Part shown: piece after piece, positions 1 to 6,354 of the stretch
Layout of the letters: the number at the start of each line of letters is the position of its first letter
Position numbering within the stretch: position 1 is the stretch's first letter
Source: Planctomycetota bacterium
Lineage (GTDB): Bacteria > Planctomycetota > GCA-002687715 > DRQF01
NCBI GenBank assembly: GCA_015485455.1
Contig: WFTN01000401.1
Location: 1-13,010, forward strand
Direction of reading: 5' to 3'
Length of the DNA stretch: 13,010 bases
Notes under the pieces: model-generated
Told to the model about the DNA's origin: nothing
Database searches by the model: none
What the model saw: the letters and a program-made list of their open reading frames with translations, nothing else
Position numbers and translations under genes: made by a program

Positions 1-2
1 AT

Positions 3-1586
3 CCAGAGGCTTTGGCTCGAGCATGGCGCACAAAAGGAAGACCCTTCAAAGACGTCTTTCCCCTCACCACAGCGGAAATTCGCCGGCGAGAGTTCATCTT
101 AGACCCGGTGGATTGGAATTTTGCTCCTTGGGCCGATCATCGCAGATTCATTGAGATGAGTTTTGCCCAACAAGTGAAGAAGTTAGGCGACTATGCCCAA
201 TCAAAAACAACAAAGAAGATCCCTGTGGGCTTCACCGGTGGCAGTGCCCCCCATCCTTTCTCCGGAATTGACTGGGCCACCATGTTGAAGGGGATCGACT
301 TTTGTGAACCCTATGACAAAGGGGGTTCCCGGGAGCTCGTCCGCTCTTTCGCCAAGGAAGAAACCATCATCCTTCGCACCCTCTTCGAAGATCATCGACA
401 TCCCCAAGCCAATCAGCATGAACTTTGGGACTACTACCTCCGTGGAGACAACGGCGTCATCATTTGGTCATCAAAGGACTACTTCAACGATCCCGAAAAG
501 CTCGAACCTAAGCCTTGGGCCAAACGTCTGACGAAAACCCTTAGGAAGCTCCGCCACAAGTCCTTGGATGGTTGGAAACGCGCCCAAGCGACTCAGGCTC
601 AGATCGCCGTAATCGAGTCCTCAGCCTCAAACAAAGCCCATTGGCTCTTGGATGGTCGCTTAGACGGTCGCAATTGGATCAACCAACTCGCTCAACATGA
701 AATAGAGCAAAACAGCCAAAATCTAACTCGAGAATCTTGGCAGAAGTTGTTGGAAGATCTCCACTTAGACTACGTCCATGTCGCAGCCCGCGATTTAGGG
801 AGAAGAGATCTCTCGCAATTCAAAGTCTTGGTGTTACCGAGAACGATCGCCCTGTCGAACCAAGCTATAGAAGTGATCAAACGATTCGCCACCACCAAGA
901 CTGTCATCGCAGACTGTCAAAGTGGGCTGTTCGATGAGAACCTCAAAGCAAGGGAAGTCCTCAAGCTCGATAAGTTCTTTGGCATCAAAAGAACTGGCCG
1001 CAAAGTCAACCTGCGACAACGGGACCTCAAGAATTCCCTCGCACACCAGGCCAACGAACTGCGCTATGCGGAACCTGGCATCAAAATGTTGCAGAAAGTC
1101 GCGTCAACACTGCGCTTAGAAGACACACCTTGCACAATCGTCAACCGTCACGGCAAGAATGGTAGAAGTGTTTACCTCAACCTTTTGACCTACAGCTACC
1201 TAAGCACCCGCAAGCTCAACCAAAGGGTCGAACTCTTAGATGAACTCCGTGTCATTTTTCGCATTGCCGGGGTTCGTCCTTTCGTTGAGATTCGCAGAAA
1301 AGGAAACATACCTCCCATTCGCATTTTTCATCGTCAAGACCAACACGCCGACTACATTGCTGTGCTTAGGAATTGGCGGCAATCATCCCGCCCCAACAGT
1401 GCAAAAAGTTTGTCCAACTTAAGACCCATTGACATCGAAATTTTGTTGCCACGGGCCGCGGTTATTGAAGACATTTTACAAACAACAAAGTACGCAACCA
1501 CAGATCCAAACAGGCCAAGTCGCGACTCATCCATCCGCGTTACTTTGCTCCCCTTCGAACCACTCATGTTTCGCTTGCCGCGTTAG
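3..1586 (+). CDS. GH42-like glycoside hydrolase, C-terminal part (5' end outside window)
   Basis: The frame is open to the left edge, so this is the end of a larger protein; the TTG at 12 is only the first start-like codon, and numbering here counts from it. Residues about 30-160 resemble the end of the (beta/alpha)8 barrel in GH42-like beta-galactosidases: an ADHRRFIEMSFAQ helix, then PVGFTGGSAPHPFSGIDW (71-88), DFCEPYDKGG (97-105), and LWDYYLRGDNGVIIWSSKDY (138-157). Residues about 195-330 look like the GH42 trimerisation (GATase-like) domain, with a predicted fold around FKVLVLPRTIALSN and TKTVIADCQSG. Family membership is from general resemblance. The acid/base glutamate region is probably off the left edge, so activity and substrate (a galactoside or other polysaccharide fragment) cannot be judged. 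The rest, to residue 524, is unassigned. No clear terminator follows the stop. Confidence 0.75.
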   Translation, partial: PEALARAWRTKGRPFKDVFPLTTAEIRRREFILDPVDWNFAPWADHRRFIEMSFAQQVKKLGDYAQSKTTKKIPVGFTGGSAPHPFSGIDWATMLKGIDFCEPYDKGGSRELVRSFAKEETIILRTLFEDHRHPQANQHELWDYYLRGDNGVIIWSSKDYFNDPEKLEPKPWAKRLTKTLRKLRHKSLDGWKRAQATQAQIAVIESSASNKAHWLLDGRLDGRNWINQLAQHEIEQNSQNLTRESWQKLLEDLHLDYVHVAARDLGRRDLSQFKVLVLPRTIALSNQAIEVIKRFATTKTVIADCQSGLFDENLKAREVLKLDKFFGIKRTGRKVNLRQRDLKNSLAHQANELRYAEPGIKMLQKVASTLRLEDTPCTIVNRHGKNGRSVYLNLLTYSYLSTRKLNQRVELLDELRVIFRIAGVRPFVEIRRKGNIPPIRIFHRQDQHADYIAVLRNWRQSSRPNSAKSLSNLRPIDIEILLPRAAVIEDILQTTKYATTDPNRPSRDSSIRVTLLPFEPLMFRLPR

Positions 1587-1652
1587 AAAAATGTCCCCAT
1601 TCGGTAACGCCTTCTCAACAACTTGTCATCCCTTGTTGGCGACAGTCCCCTT

Positions 1653-1710
1653 TGTTGGATTCCGGATGAGACGAAAACACGAAGGGTGCAAATCCCCCAT
1701 CTCACCAACA
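1653..1710 (+). repeat. Interrupted 11-bp stem with T-arm-like inner hairpin
   Basis: TGTTGG (1653-1658) plus TGAGA (1667-1671) pairs with TCTCACCAACA (1700-1710); an 8-nt insertion interrupts the 5' strand. Inside lies GGG-TGCAAAT-CCC (1684-1696), a 7-nt loop that looks like a tRNA T-loop (TTCRANY) except for G at the second position. The CATCTCACC that follows resembles a serine tRNA acceptor strand. It is not a tRNA: there is no anticodon or D arm, the T stem has only three pairs, and the spacing to the acceptor is one base too long. It could be a transcript-end structure for the hydrolase gene, but no T run follows. Confidence 0.4.
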
Positions 1711-1732
1711 TAGAATGATCAGGATGATGCTT

Positions 1733-1795
1733 AAAATAGCCCTGAGCCATATCCCTCACCCTTCATAGCCGAAAATAAATCTTTGGCTATTTTCG
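1733..1795 (+). repeat. Three mutually exclusive stems sharing one 3' strand
   Basis: The segment GGCTATTTTCG (1785-1795) can pair with AAAATAGCC at 1733-1741 (9 bp, via GGCTATTTT), with ATAGCC at 1765-1770 (6 bp) or with CGAAAATA at 1770-1777 (8 bp, via TATTTTCG). The three pairings exclude each other. Such overlap is typical of attenuator-like switches, but no known riboswitch class is recognisable and no T run follows. Function is unknown. Confidence 0.4.
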
Positions 1796-1829
1796 CCGTC
1801 GCCCCTGTCGCATCCCTCCACCTCGAAGA

Positions 1830-1905
1830 GTGTCCCAAACAGTTCCAGGAGCGGACCTTGCAACCTTCGGCCCCGCTGCGGGCTTGCCTATCACAGATGG
1901 GACAC
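1830..1905. repeat. 76-bp element bounded by 8-bp inverted repeats (MITE-like or RNA stem)
   Basis: GTGTCCCA (1830-1837) and TGGGACAC (1898-1905) are perfect inverted repeats. Read inward, the ends stay partly alike (A-GTGTCCCA-AACAGT versus G-GTGTCCCA-TCTGTG). The interior is GC-rich and self-complementary, for example AGCGG (1850-1854) with CCGCT (1873-1877), and CCGC/GCGG around 1873-1881. This could be a miniature insertion-sequence relic, since GTGTCCC-type termini occur in several IS families, or the closing stem of an RNA. I see no clear target-site duplication, which weakens the mobile-element reading. Confidence 0.4.
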
Positions 1906-1931
1906 CTGGATGATCGATATGACGTAAAGTG

Positions 1932-1950
1932 TTAAATCACAGTGATTTAA
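1932..1950. promoter_or_regulatory. Perfect 19-bp palindrome, candidate operator
   Basis: TTAAATCACAGTGATTTAA is perfectly symmetrical about a single central A (9 bp per arm). Size and symmetry suit a dimeric helix-turn-helix regulator. It lies 82 bp upstream of the -10 box at 2032-2037. On the minus strand a TTGACT hexamer overlaps its edge (1950-1955), but no good -10 follows at normal spacing. It could instead form a small AT-rich RNA hairpin, although the 1-nt loop makes that less likely. The cognate protein is unknown. Confidence 0.5.
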
Positions 1951-1979
1951 GTCAAAGCACCATAAGAAGCGGGGGAAAA

Positions 1980-2330
1980 ATGAAATTGACCAGGCTCGAT
2001 GCAAGAGTGTTGACCGAGATTGTCGATGGACTATAATCCAACCGACCTCACTCAGCTCGTGGAAGGGAAGCCTCATCCAAGAGCTGGAAATGGCTTTGGA
2101 CGTCTCCTTGGAGAAGCTGATCAGAAATCAGCGACGGCAAGGAGCAGCAAAGCCGGAGTCAACGAAAAGACAACGACCAATTCCATCAAGCCGTTAACTT
2201 GTGGAAAACCGGTCGAATACTGCTGGAAAGGCAGTGGGAAGAGGATTGTGACCCTCTTCAAGAAAAGCGTTACCAAGTGGTAACAATCAATAGATCGGAC
2301 AAACGAGAATGGTCCCGTAAAACCCTTCAA
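1980..2330 (+). pseudogene. Possible frameshifted gene relic (alternative to the ncRNA call)
   Basis: Consecutive short stretches in different frames read like protein. The first is an ATG at 1980 after GCGGGGGAAAA, encoding MKLTRLDARVLTEIVDGL and stopping at 2034-2036. The second is the frame of ATG 2026 (MDYNPTDLTQLVEG). The third is SLIQELEMALDVSLEKLI (2069-2122), which runs on to a stop at 2195-2197. The fourth is open after the TGA at 2118-2120 and contains LLERQWEEDCDPLQEKRYQV. Joining them needs three +1 shifts within about 140 bases. I recognise no family. This may be chance, and it competes with the structured-RNA reading of the same DNA. Confidence 0.2.
2010..2037 (+). promoter_or_regulatory. 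Near-consensus sigma-70 promoter
   Basis: TTGACC (2010-2015; 5 of 6 match to TTGACA) is followed after 16 bases by a perfect TATAAT (2032-2037). Transcription would begin near 2043-2045. No ORF with a good ribosome-binding site follows closely; the next strong signal on this strand is the terminator at 2340-2379. Confidence 0.6.
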
Positions 2331-2379
2331 GTCCGAACTGAAACCCCCGGCTTGCCAATTCCCCGGGGGTTTCCTTTTG
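2044..2379 (+). ncRNA. Candidate structured small RNA, class not recognised
   Basis: The segment lies between a TTGACC-16-TATAAT promoter and a strong intrinsic terminator. It is a chain of perfect stems: CAGCTC/GAGCTG (2053-2058/2081-2086), TCTCC/GGAGA (2103-2114), GCTGAT/ATCAGC with a 5-nt loop (2116-2132), ACTGC/GCAGT with a 7-nt loop (2219-2235), GAAGAGG/CCTCTTC with an 8-nt loop (2238-2259), GTTACC/GGTAAC with loop AAGT (2269-2284), and TCGGAC/GTCCGA (2295-2300/2331-2336). A motif GCTGGAAA(T)GGC occurs twice, near 2083 and 2222. I compared it by eye with RNase P RNA, tmRNA, 6S, SRP RNA, hammerhead and group I/II intron signatures and saw no match. The transcript start is inferred. Function is unknown. 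Confidence 0.5.
2340..2379 (+). terminator. Intrinsic terminator
   Basis: GAAACCCCCGG (2340-2350) pairs perfectly with CCGGGGGTTTC (2363-2373), giving an 11-bp stem with a 12-nt loop, followed by CTTTTG. The T-rich tail lies on the + strand only, so it ends + strand transcription, most likely that of the candidate RNA upstream. Confidence 0.85.
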
Positions 2380-2401
2380 TCTACTCAGAAGTATTTTCTG
2401 G

Positions 2402-2428
2402 GGCCATAGGTGGGCTAAACCCATGGCC
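2402..2428 (+). repeat. Leader hairpin before the M28 gene
   Basis: GGCCAT (2402-2407) pairs with ATGGCC (2423-2428), and GGG (2412-2414) stacks on CCC (2420-2422) with a 4-base bulge (2408-2411) on the 5' side. The structure would bury the in-frame ATG at 2423, which supports choosing the later start at 2531 for the peptidase. No T run follows, so it is not a terminator. Confidence 0.4.
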
Positions 2429-2530
2429 AGGGTGGGAAGGAAAAATCACGAATTATTGCCTAGTTTCCAAAGGGTTACGGTGGACGGGAATAGCTGGTCG
2501 TCCTATCTTCTCAGCAAAGGAAAGGTCTCC

Positions 2531-4678
2531 ATGCAAAAAACCCTCATCTCTGTACTTTTTTTGATGTTTTCATGTCTCATCGGATGTTCCACACCCCAGG
2601 AAGACAAGGATGATCCAGCCCTAAAAGCCGAAAAAGGCCGCGAGGACTCTGGGGAGCAGCCACCCGAGACCGCAATAGACGGAAATCGGCGCCACTTGGA
2701 GTCAGAAGCCGTTTTAAGACAAAGGGTTAGGGCCAAATCCTGCGAAAAATTTGCCAAAGAGCTGACAAAATTGCCCCATGTGGCGGGTAGTAAGCGCAAT
2801 GCCGAGTTAGCGACTTACTTGGTGAACACTTTGACCCAATTCGGATTCCAGGTTGAGCGGCACGTTTATGAAGTTCTCTTGCCTTACCCGGTCCATGTGG
2901 AAGTGGAAATGGTAGCTCCCGTGGCTTTTTCGGCCTCCCTGCGGGAAGAACCCACAGAGTTGGACTTGGACACCAGCAACAAGGCCGTTCTCCCGTTCAA
3001 CGCCTATTCCCCAGACTGTGACCTCACAGCCCCGGTTATTTACGTCAATTACGGTAGGAGAGAGGATTTTGAGCGTTTGGCCGCTCTGGGGATCGATTGT
3101 CGAGGCAAGATCGCCCTCACACGCTACGGACGCATTTTTAGAGGGAGCAAGGCTAAGATCGCCGCTGAGTTTGGGGCCGCCGCCATGATTCTTTTCTCAG
3201 ATCCCGCAGATGATGGTTTTGTCAAAGGTGATGTCTACCCCCACGGGCCATTTCGGCCAAGTACGGCGGTAGAACGGGGCAGCATCTTGGATATCTCAAC
3301 CTATCCAGGAGACCCAGGTACTCCGGGGATTCCTAGCCTTCCAGGAGAAGATCAGCTCACTTTTGACCAGATGAAGTCCCTCCCGAACCTGCCGACGACC
3401 TGCATCTCCCAAGCGGATGCAAAGCCCTTGTTGGAAAACATGAAGGGCTCAACGGTCCCGGACGGCTGGCAAGGGGGAATCCCCATTACCTATCATCTGG
3501 GGGACGCATCCACCGTACGTCTTCGGTTGCACTTGGAAATGGATTACAGCCTCAGGCTCATCGAAAACATCACCGCCACTCTCAATGGTCTTCGCTGCCC
3601 AGACGAAGTCATCTTGATCGGCAACCACCGTGATGCTTGGGTCCATGGTGCAAGCGACCCAGGCAGTGGAACCAGCGTACTTTTGGAAGCGGCACGGGTC
3701 CTTGCAGACGCCAAAGAAGCAGGGCAAGGACTTGACCGAACCGTCCGTTTCGCTTTTTGGGATGCAGAAGAGTTTGGCATCATTGGGTCAACAGAATACG
3801 GCGAACAATTCGCCAAAGAGCTCAGCAAAGAGTGCGTCGCCTACATCAACATAGACTCCGCAGTTTCAGGGCCGAATCTCCGTCTTGCCGGTGTACCCAC
3901 CTTGGCAAGATTCGCCCAAGACGTCTTGAGCTCCATTGCCAATGAAGGGAAACCCGGTTCTCTTGTCGATCCCTTGTTGAATGAAAAAGGCCAGATGCGC
4001 TATGGCACTCTGGGGAGCGGCAGCGATTACACCGTGTTCTTGGAGCGTTTAGGCATCGACTGCATCGACATTGGCTCTGGAGGCGCTCACGGCGTCTACC
4101 ATTCGAGCTACGATACCTATGTTTTCATGAAGCGCTTCGCTGACCCAGGCTTCAAACAGCACAAGGTCATGGCCGGCGTCCTAGCCACCATGGTGTCCCG
4201 CTTGGCGAACTCAGAGATCTTACCTTTTGACTTCAAACGGTTAGGGGCTGATCTTTTGCAAACCCAAAAACGCATGGAAGCGAGATACAAGAATCTCGAC
4301 TTAAGCGAAATCGGCGAGTTGGCCAACCATGTCACCGACGTAGGGACGAAAATCAATCAAGCGATGGTAAAACTGGGCTCCATGAATCTCAACCTGGAAA
4401 CCCGCCTACTCCTGAACCGTCGCATTTATCAGGCAAGCCGCAAGCTACTCCTCAAAAACGGTCTCGAGGAGCGCCCGTGGTACAAACACGCTCTTTGGGC
4501 GCCACATCCGGACAAAGGTTACGGAACAGAGGACTTACCCACCATCACTGATGCTCTCTTGGCGAATGACAAAAACAGAGCTCAAGATGGAGCCACTGAA
4601 CTTGTGAACGTATTGCGAGCCTACCTCAATGAGATCGACGGTCTGCGGCAGCATTTGGAAAGGCTTACGGAGCAATAG
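2531..4678 (+). CDS. M28 family (glutamate carboxypeptidase II-like) lipoprotein metallopeptidase
   Basis: A 715-residue zinc exopeptidase, probably anchored to the envelope and trimming peptides outside the cytoplasm. The ATG at 2531 is chosen because AAAGGAAAGG lies just upstream and the protein then opens with a lipoprotein signal (lipobox LIGC, Cys19, Ser at +2, consistent with outer-membrane sorting). The frame extends upstream to 2423, but that extension would bury the signal peptide. A PA-like insert spans about 150-320. Metal and catalytic residues match the family: H366 (GNHRDAW), D376 (SDPGSG), E413-E414 (WDAEEFG), D442 (NIDS), H524 (YHSSYD). The H-to-D, D-to-E and E-to-D spacings (10, 37 and 28) equal those I recall for human GCPII. 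A transferrin-receptor-like dimerisation domain fits the last ~120 residues. The substrate is not predictable. The 3' end overlaps the convergent SRAP gene by 14 bp. Confidence 0.9.
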   Translation: MQKTLISVLFLMFSCLIGCSTPQEDKDDPALKAEKGREDSGEQPPETAIDGNRRHLESEAVLRQRVRAKSCEKFAKELTKLPHVAGSKRNAELATYLVNTLTQFGFQVERHVYEVLLPYPVHVEVEMVAPVAFSASLREEPTELDLDTSNKAVLPFNAYSPDCDLTAPVIYVNYGRREDFERLAALGIDCRGKIALTRYGRIFRGSKAKIAAEFGAAAMILFSDPADDGFVKGDVYPHGPFRPSTAVERGSILDISTYPGDPGTPGIPSLPGEDQLTFDQMKSLPNLPTTCISQADAKPLLENMKGSTVPDGWQGGIPITYHLGDASTVRLRLHLEMDYSLRLIENITATLNGLRCPDEVILIGNHRDAWVHGASDPGSGTSVLLEAARVLADAKEAGQGLDRTVRFAFWDAEEFGIIGSTEYGEQFAKELSKECVAYINIDSAVSGPNLRLAGVPTLARFAQDVLSSIANEGKPGSLVDPLLNEKGQMRYGTLGSGSDYTVFLERLGIDCIDIGSGGAHGVYHSSYDTYVFMKRFADPGFKQHKVMAGVLATMVSRLANSEILPFDFKRLGADLLQTQKRMEARYKNLDLSEIGELANHVTDVGTKINQAMVKLGSMNLNLETRLLLNRRIYQASRKLLLKNGLEERPWYKHALWAPHPDKGYGTEDLPTITDALLANDKNRAQDGATELVNVLRAYLNEIDGLRQHLERLTEQ

Positions 4679-5339
4679 GTAGAACGCAGTTGATGTCGTC
4701 GTTTCTCGGACTGTTGACATGTTTAGAAACGGGGACTGGTACAAGCTTGGTCCCCGCCCAAGGAGAAAAAAGAGGCTCCAGGAGCTGGCGAGATTCGACT
4801 CCCGGATCTAACCATAAGTCCCAATCCTCGGGCCCCAAAATGACAGGCATCCGGTCGTGAATCGGAGCCATCTCTGGGTTTGGCTCCGTGGTGAGAATGG
4901 TGCAACTCTCCACCACGTTTCCGTCGGGGTTCTTCCAGCGCTCGAATAGGCCCGCCATGGCAAGAGCACTGCCATCGCCGAAGCCAATGTGGAATGGAAT
5001 TTTGTCATCAGCGACCTTGCGCCATTCATAGAAACCATCTGCGGGGATCAAGCAACGGCGGCGCTTGAACGCGGCGCGAAAAGATGGCTTCGAGGCCACA
5101 GTCTCACTACGGGCGTTGATCATCCGAGCCCCCATCTTCATGTCTTTGGCGAAGAACGGAATAAGTCCCCAGCGGAAGAACGCGAGTTCCCGAGGCTCAT
5201 CGTCCATACCAGCCCGCAAAGCCACTACCGTTTGGGTGGGGGCAATGTTGTAACGGGGTTCTAACCCGGGTACGTCGTCCACATCAAAAAGATCGGCCAA
5301 GACATCACTGGGGCTTTGCAGGGTAAATCGTCCGCACAT
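4665..5339 (-). CDS. SRAP domain protein (YedK/HMCES family)
   Basis: A 224-residue SOS response-associated peptidase fold protein. Family members crosslink through Cys2 to abasic sites in single-stranded DNA and so shield them. All key residues are present at the E. coli YedK positions or within one: Cys2 right after the initiator Met (MCGRF), N75 (INARSET), E105 (GFYEW) and H161 (IHDRMP). RYNIAP (29-34) and RWGLIP (56-61) are also family hallmarks. Length is typical. The ATG is fixed by Cys2 and by a GAGG Shine-Dalgarno that overlaps the stop codon of the membrane-protein gene upstream, so the two are probably translated together. The 3' end overlaps the convergent peptidase gene by 14 bp. 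No LexA box was recognised. Confidence 0.95.
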   Translation of the reverse strand: MCGRFTLQSPSDVLADLFDVDDVPGLEPRYNIAPTQTVVALRAGMDDEPRELAFFRWGLIPFFAKDMKMGARMINARSETVASKPSFRAAFKRRRCLIPADGFYEWRKVADDKIPFHIGFGDGSALAMAGLFERWKNPDGNVVESCTILTTEPNPEMAPIHDRMPVILGPEDWDLWLDPGVESRQLLEPLFSPWAGTKLVPVPVSKHVNSPRNDDINCVLPIAP

Positions 5340-5348
5340 TTGTTGACC

Positions 5349-6050
5349 TCAAAGTTCTTTCTGCCCCGATCTATCGCTGCACAGCTTCGTCAAGATCGCA
5401 AACCAAGCAATGACAACAGCAAACAAGACGAGGATCCGCCAAGGCCAGGGGCCAAAGACATCAACGACCGTGGGATTCTCTGGAGTCCCTCTGCCAGTGA
5501 AACAATACGGTGTCTCCAAGACAATATTCATCGCTGTCACACACAAAACTAAAAAGACTGTCCACGCCACGGTGCGACGAAAGCCAGCCCAACTGGGGCG
5601 CAGACCGAAGCCGAAGTAATTAAGCAGACCTACGGCAACAATCTGCCAATGGGGGATCCAAAAGAACCAATAATCCAGAGTTTGGATGCCGTGGTGAAGC
5701 GTGGGTTGAATGAAAGCTTGGGTCGAAAGCCCAAGCCCCCAGTAGAAAACCATTTGGTGGGCCAAAGCATGACGTCTCTCTTGGACGATTAACGACCAGC
5801 AAGATGCCATCCAAGCGAAATCGCACAAATGAAGTGGAAGGGATGAGTCCAAATTCCAACGTTCAGGAATGAGTCTCATGGAAAGCGAAAAGACATTGGT
5901 GGCAAGAATTACTGCGGAAAACGCCAAACGAAACTCATAACGTCTCAGGCAAGGATTTTCCCTGCGTCCCCGGGAGATCAGAAGACTCCAGCCAACAAGA
6001 GACACCACCACCACAAGAAGATGATGCCAGCCAAAGGGTTCAAATTTCAA
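5349..6050 (-). CDS. YwaF/TIGR02206-type integral membrane protein
   Basis: A protein of 233 residues with about six hydrophobic segments, including HHLLVVVVSLVGW near the start, a stretch before LPLHLCD, WQIVAVGLLNYFG, TVFLVLCVTAMNIV and ILVLFAVVIAWFAIL near the end. The SLPLHLCD motif and the overall pattern fit the TIGR02206 (YwaF) membrane family, whose function is not established as far as I know. A TTG at 6065 is possible, but the TTG at 6048-6050 follows an excellent AGGGAGG (6056-6062) at 5 bases and is preferred. The stop TGA is 9 bases before the SRAP start and forms part of that gene's Shine-Dalgarno, so the pair is an operon. The link between a membrane protein and a DNA-protection protein is unexplained. 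Confidence 0.8.
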   Translation of the reverse strand: MKFEPFGWHHLLVVVVSLVGWSLLISRGRRENPCLRRYEFRLAFSAVILATNVFSLSMRLIPERWNLDSSLPLHLCDFAWMASCWSLIVQERRHALAHQMVFYWGLGLSTQAFIQPTLHHGIQTLDYWFFWIPHWQIVAVGLLNYFGFGLRPSWAGFRRTVAWTVFLVLCVTAMNIVLETPYCFTGRGTPENPTVVDVFGPWPWRILVLFAVVIAWFAILTKLCSDRSGQKEL

Positions 6051-6354
6051 TGTTTCCTCCCTCAAGCGAATAATTCACGGCCTCGCAGGCGCCACAGGCG
6101 GTGAAGCCAACACTCTGATAGCCCTGGCCCTATTGCGTTTCTGCAAAGAAGTCTCAAAAATCATTATTCCAGGCTTTCTTTGTTATGTGTTTTCTCACAC
6201 AACGACCACGATGCCGTGAATTCGTCGGGCTAAGATGAGCTCATCCTGTGAAGGGAAAATCACACCGTCTGGTACAAGTTATCTTTTCGCAGCAATATGA
6301 CCACGAGTCATCGCCCGGAAAAGGTTCTCTTCGGCAAAATGAAAGGCCAAAACC
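6051..6354. other. Divergent intergenic region (membrane protein / LysR)
   Basis: 304 bases between divergent genes must carry the promoters of both, but I cannot pick -35/-10 boxes with confidence. It contains a perfect 12-bp palindrome at 6234-6245 and a smaller dyad, TGTGT-N6-ACACA, around 6185-6200. No ORF of note is present. Confidence 0.6.
6234..6245. promoter_or_regulatory. 12-bp palindrome, candidate LysR-type operator
   Basis: GATGAGCTCATC is a perfect palindrome located 110 bp upstream of the LysR start in the divergent region. LysR-type regulators usually bind dyads near their own promoter. The classic T-N11-A spacing is not obvious here, so assignment to this regulator is inference from position. 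Confidence 0.3.

Larger units (their letters stand above)
1587..2530. other. Long structured intergenic region
   Basis: These 944 bases hold no convincing full gene; all ORFs are short and in conflicting frames. They are rich in inverted repeats, listed separately: a tRNA-like hairpin (1653-1710), competing stems (1733-1795), a 76-bp element with 8-bp terminal repeats (1830-1905), a 19-bp palindrome (1932-1950), a promoter (2010-2037), a hairpin-rich segment (2044-2379) ending in a terminator, and a leader hairpin before the M28 gene (2402-2428). Confidence 0.7.

Noticed and set aside
1684..1705. Cobalamin-riboswitch-like GGGTGCAAATCCC
   Set aside because: The short motif resembles part of the class, but the B12 box and the other conserved blocks are absent and no cobalamin gene is near.
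1429..1713. 94-residue plus-strand ORF across the hydrolase stop
   Set aside because: It lies mostly inside the hydrolase frame's coding region and has no family features; it is a frame shadow.
1891..2076. 61-residue minus-strand ORF
   Set aside because: It crosses the 19-bp palindrome and the promoter region, has no ribosome-binding site and no domain-like features.
2423..2530. N-terminal extension of the M28 protein
   Set aside because: The ATG at 2423 lies in a hairpin without a Shine-Dalgarno and would bury the lipoprotein signal that starts at 2531.
2199..2564. 121-residue plus-strand ORF crossing the terminator
   Set aside because: It starts with TTG without a ribosome-binding site, runs through an 11-bp intrinsic terminator and into the peptidase signal sequence in another frame.
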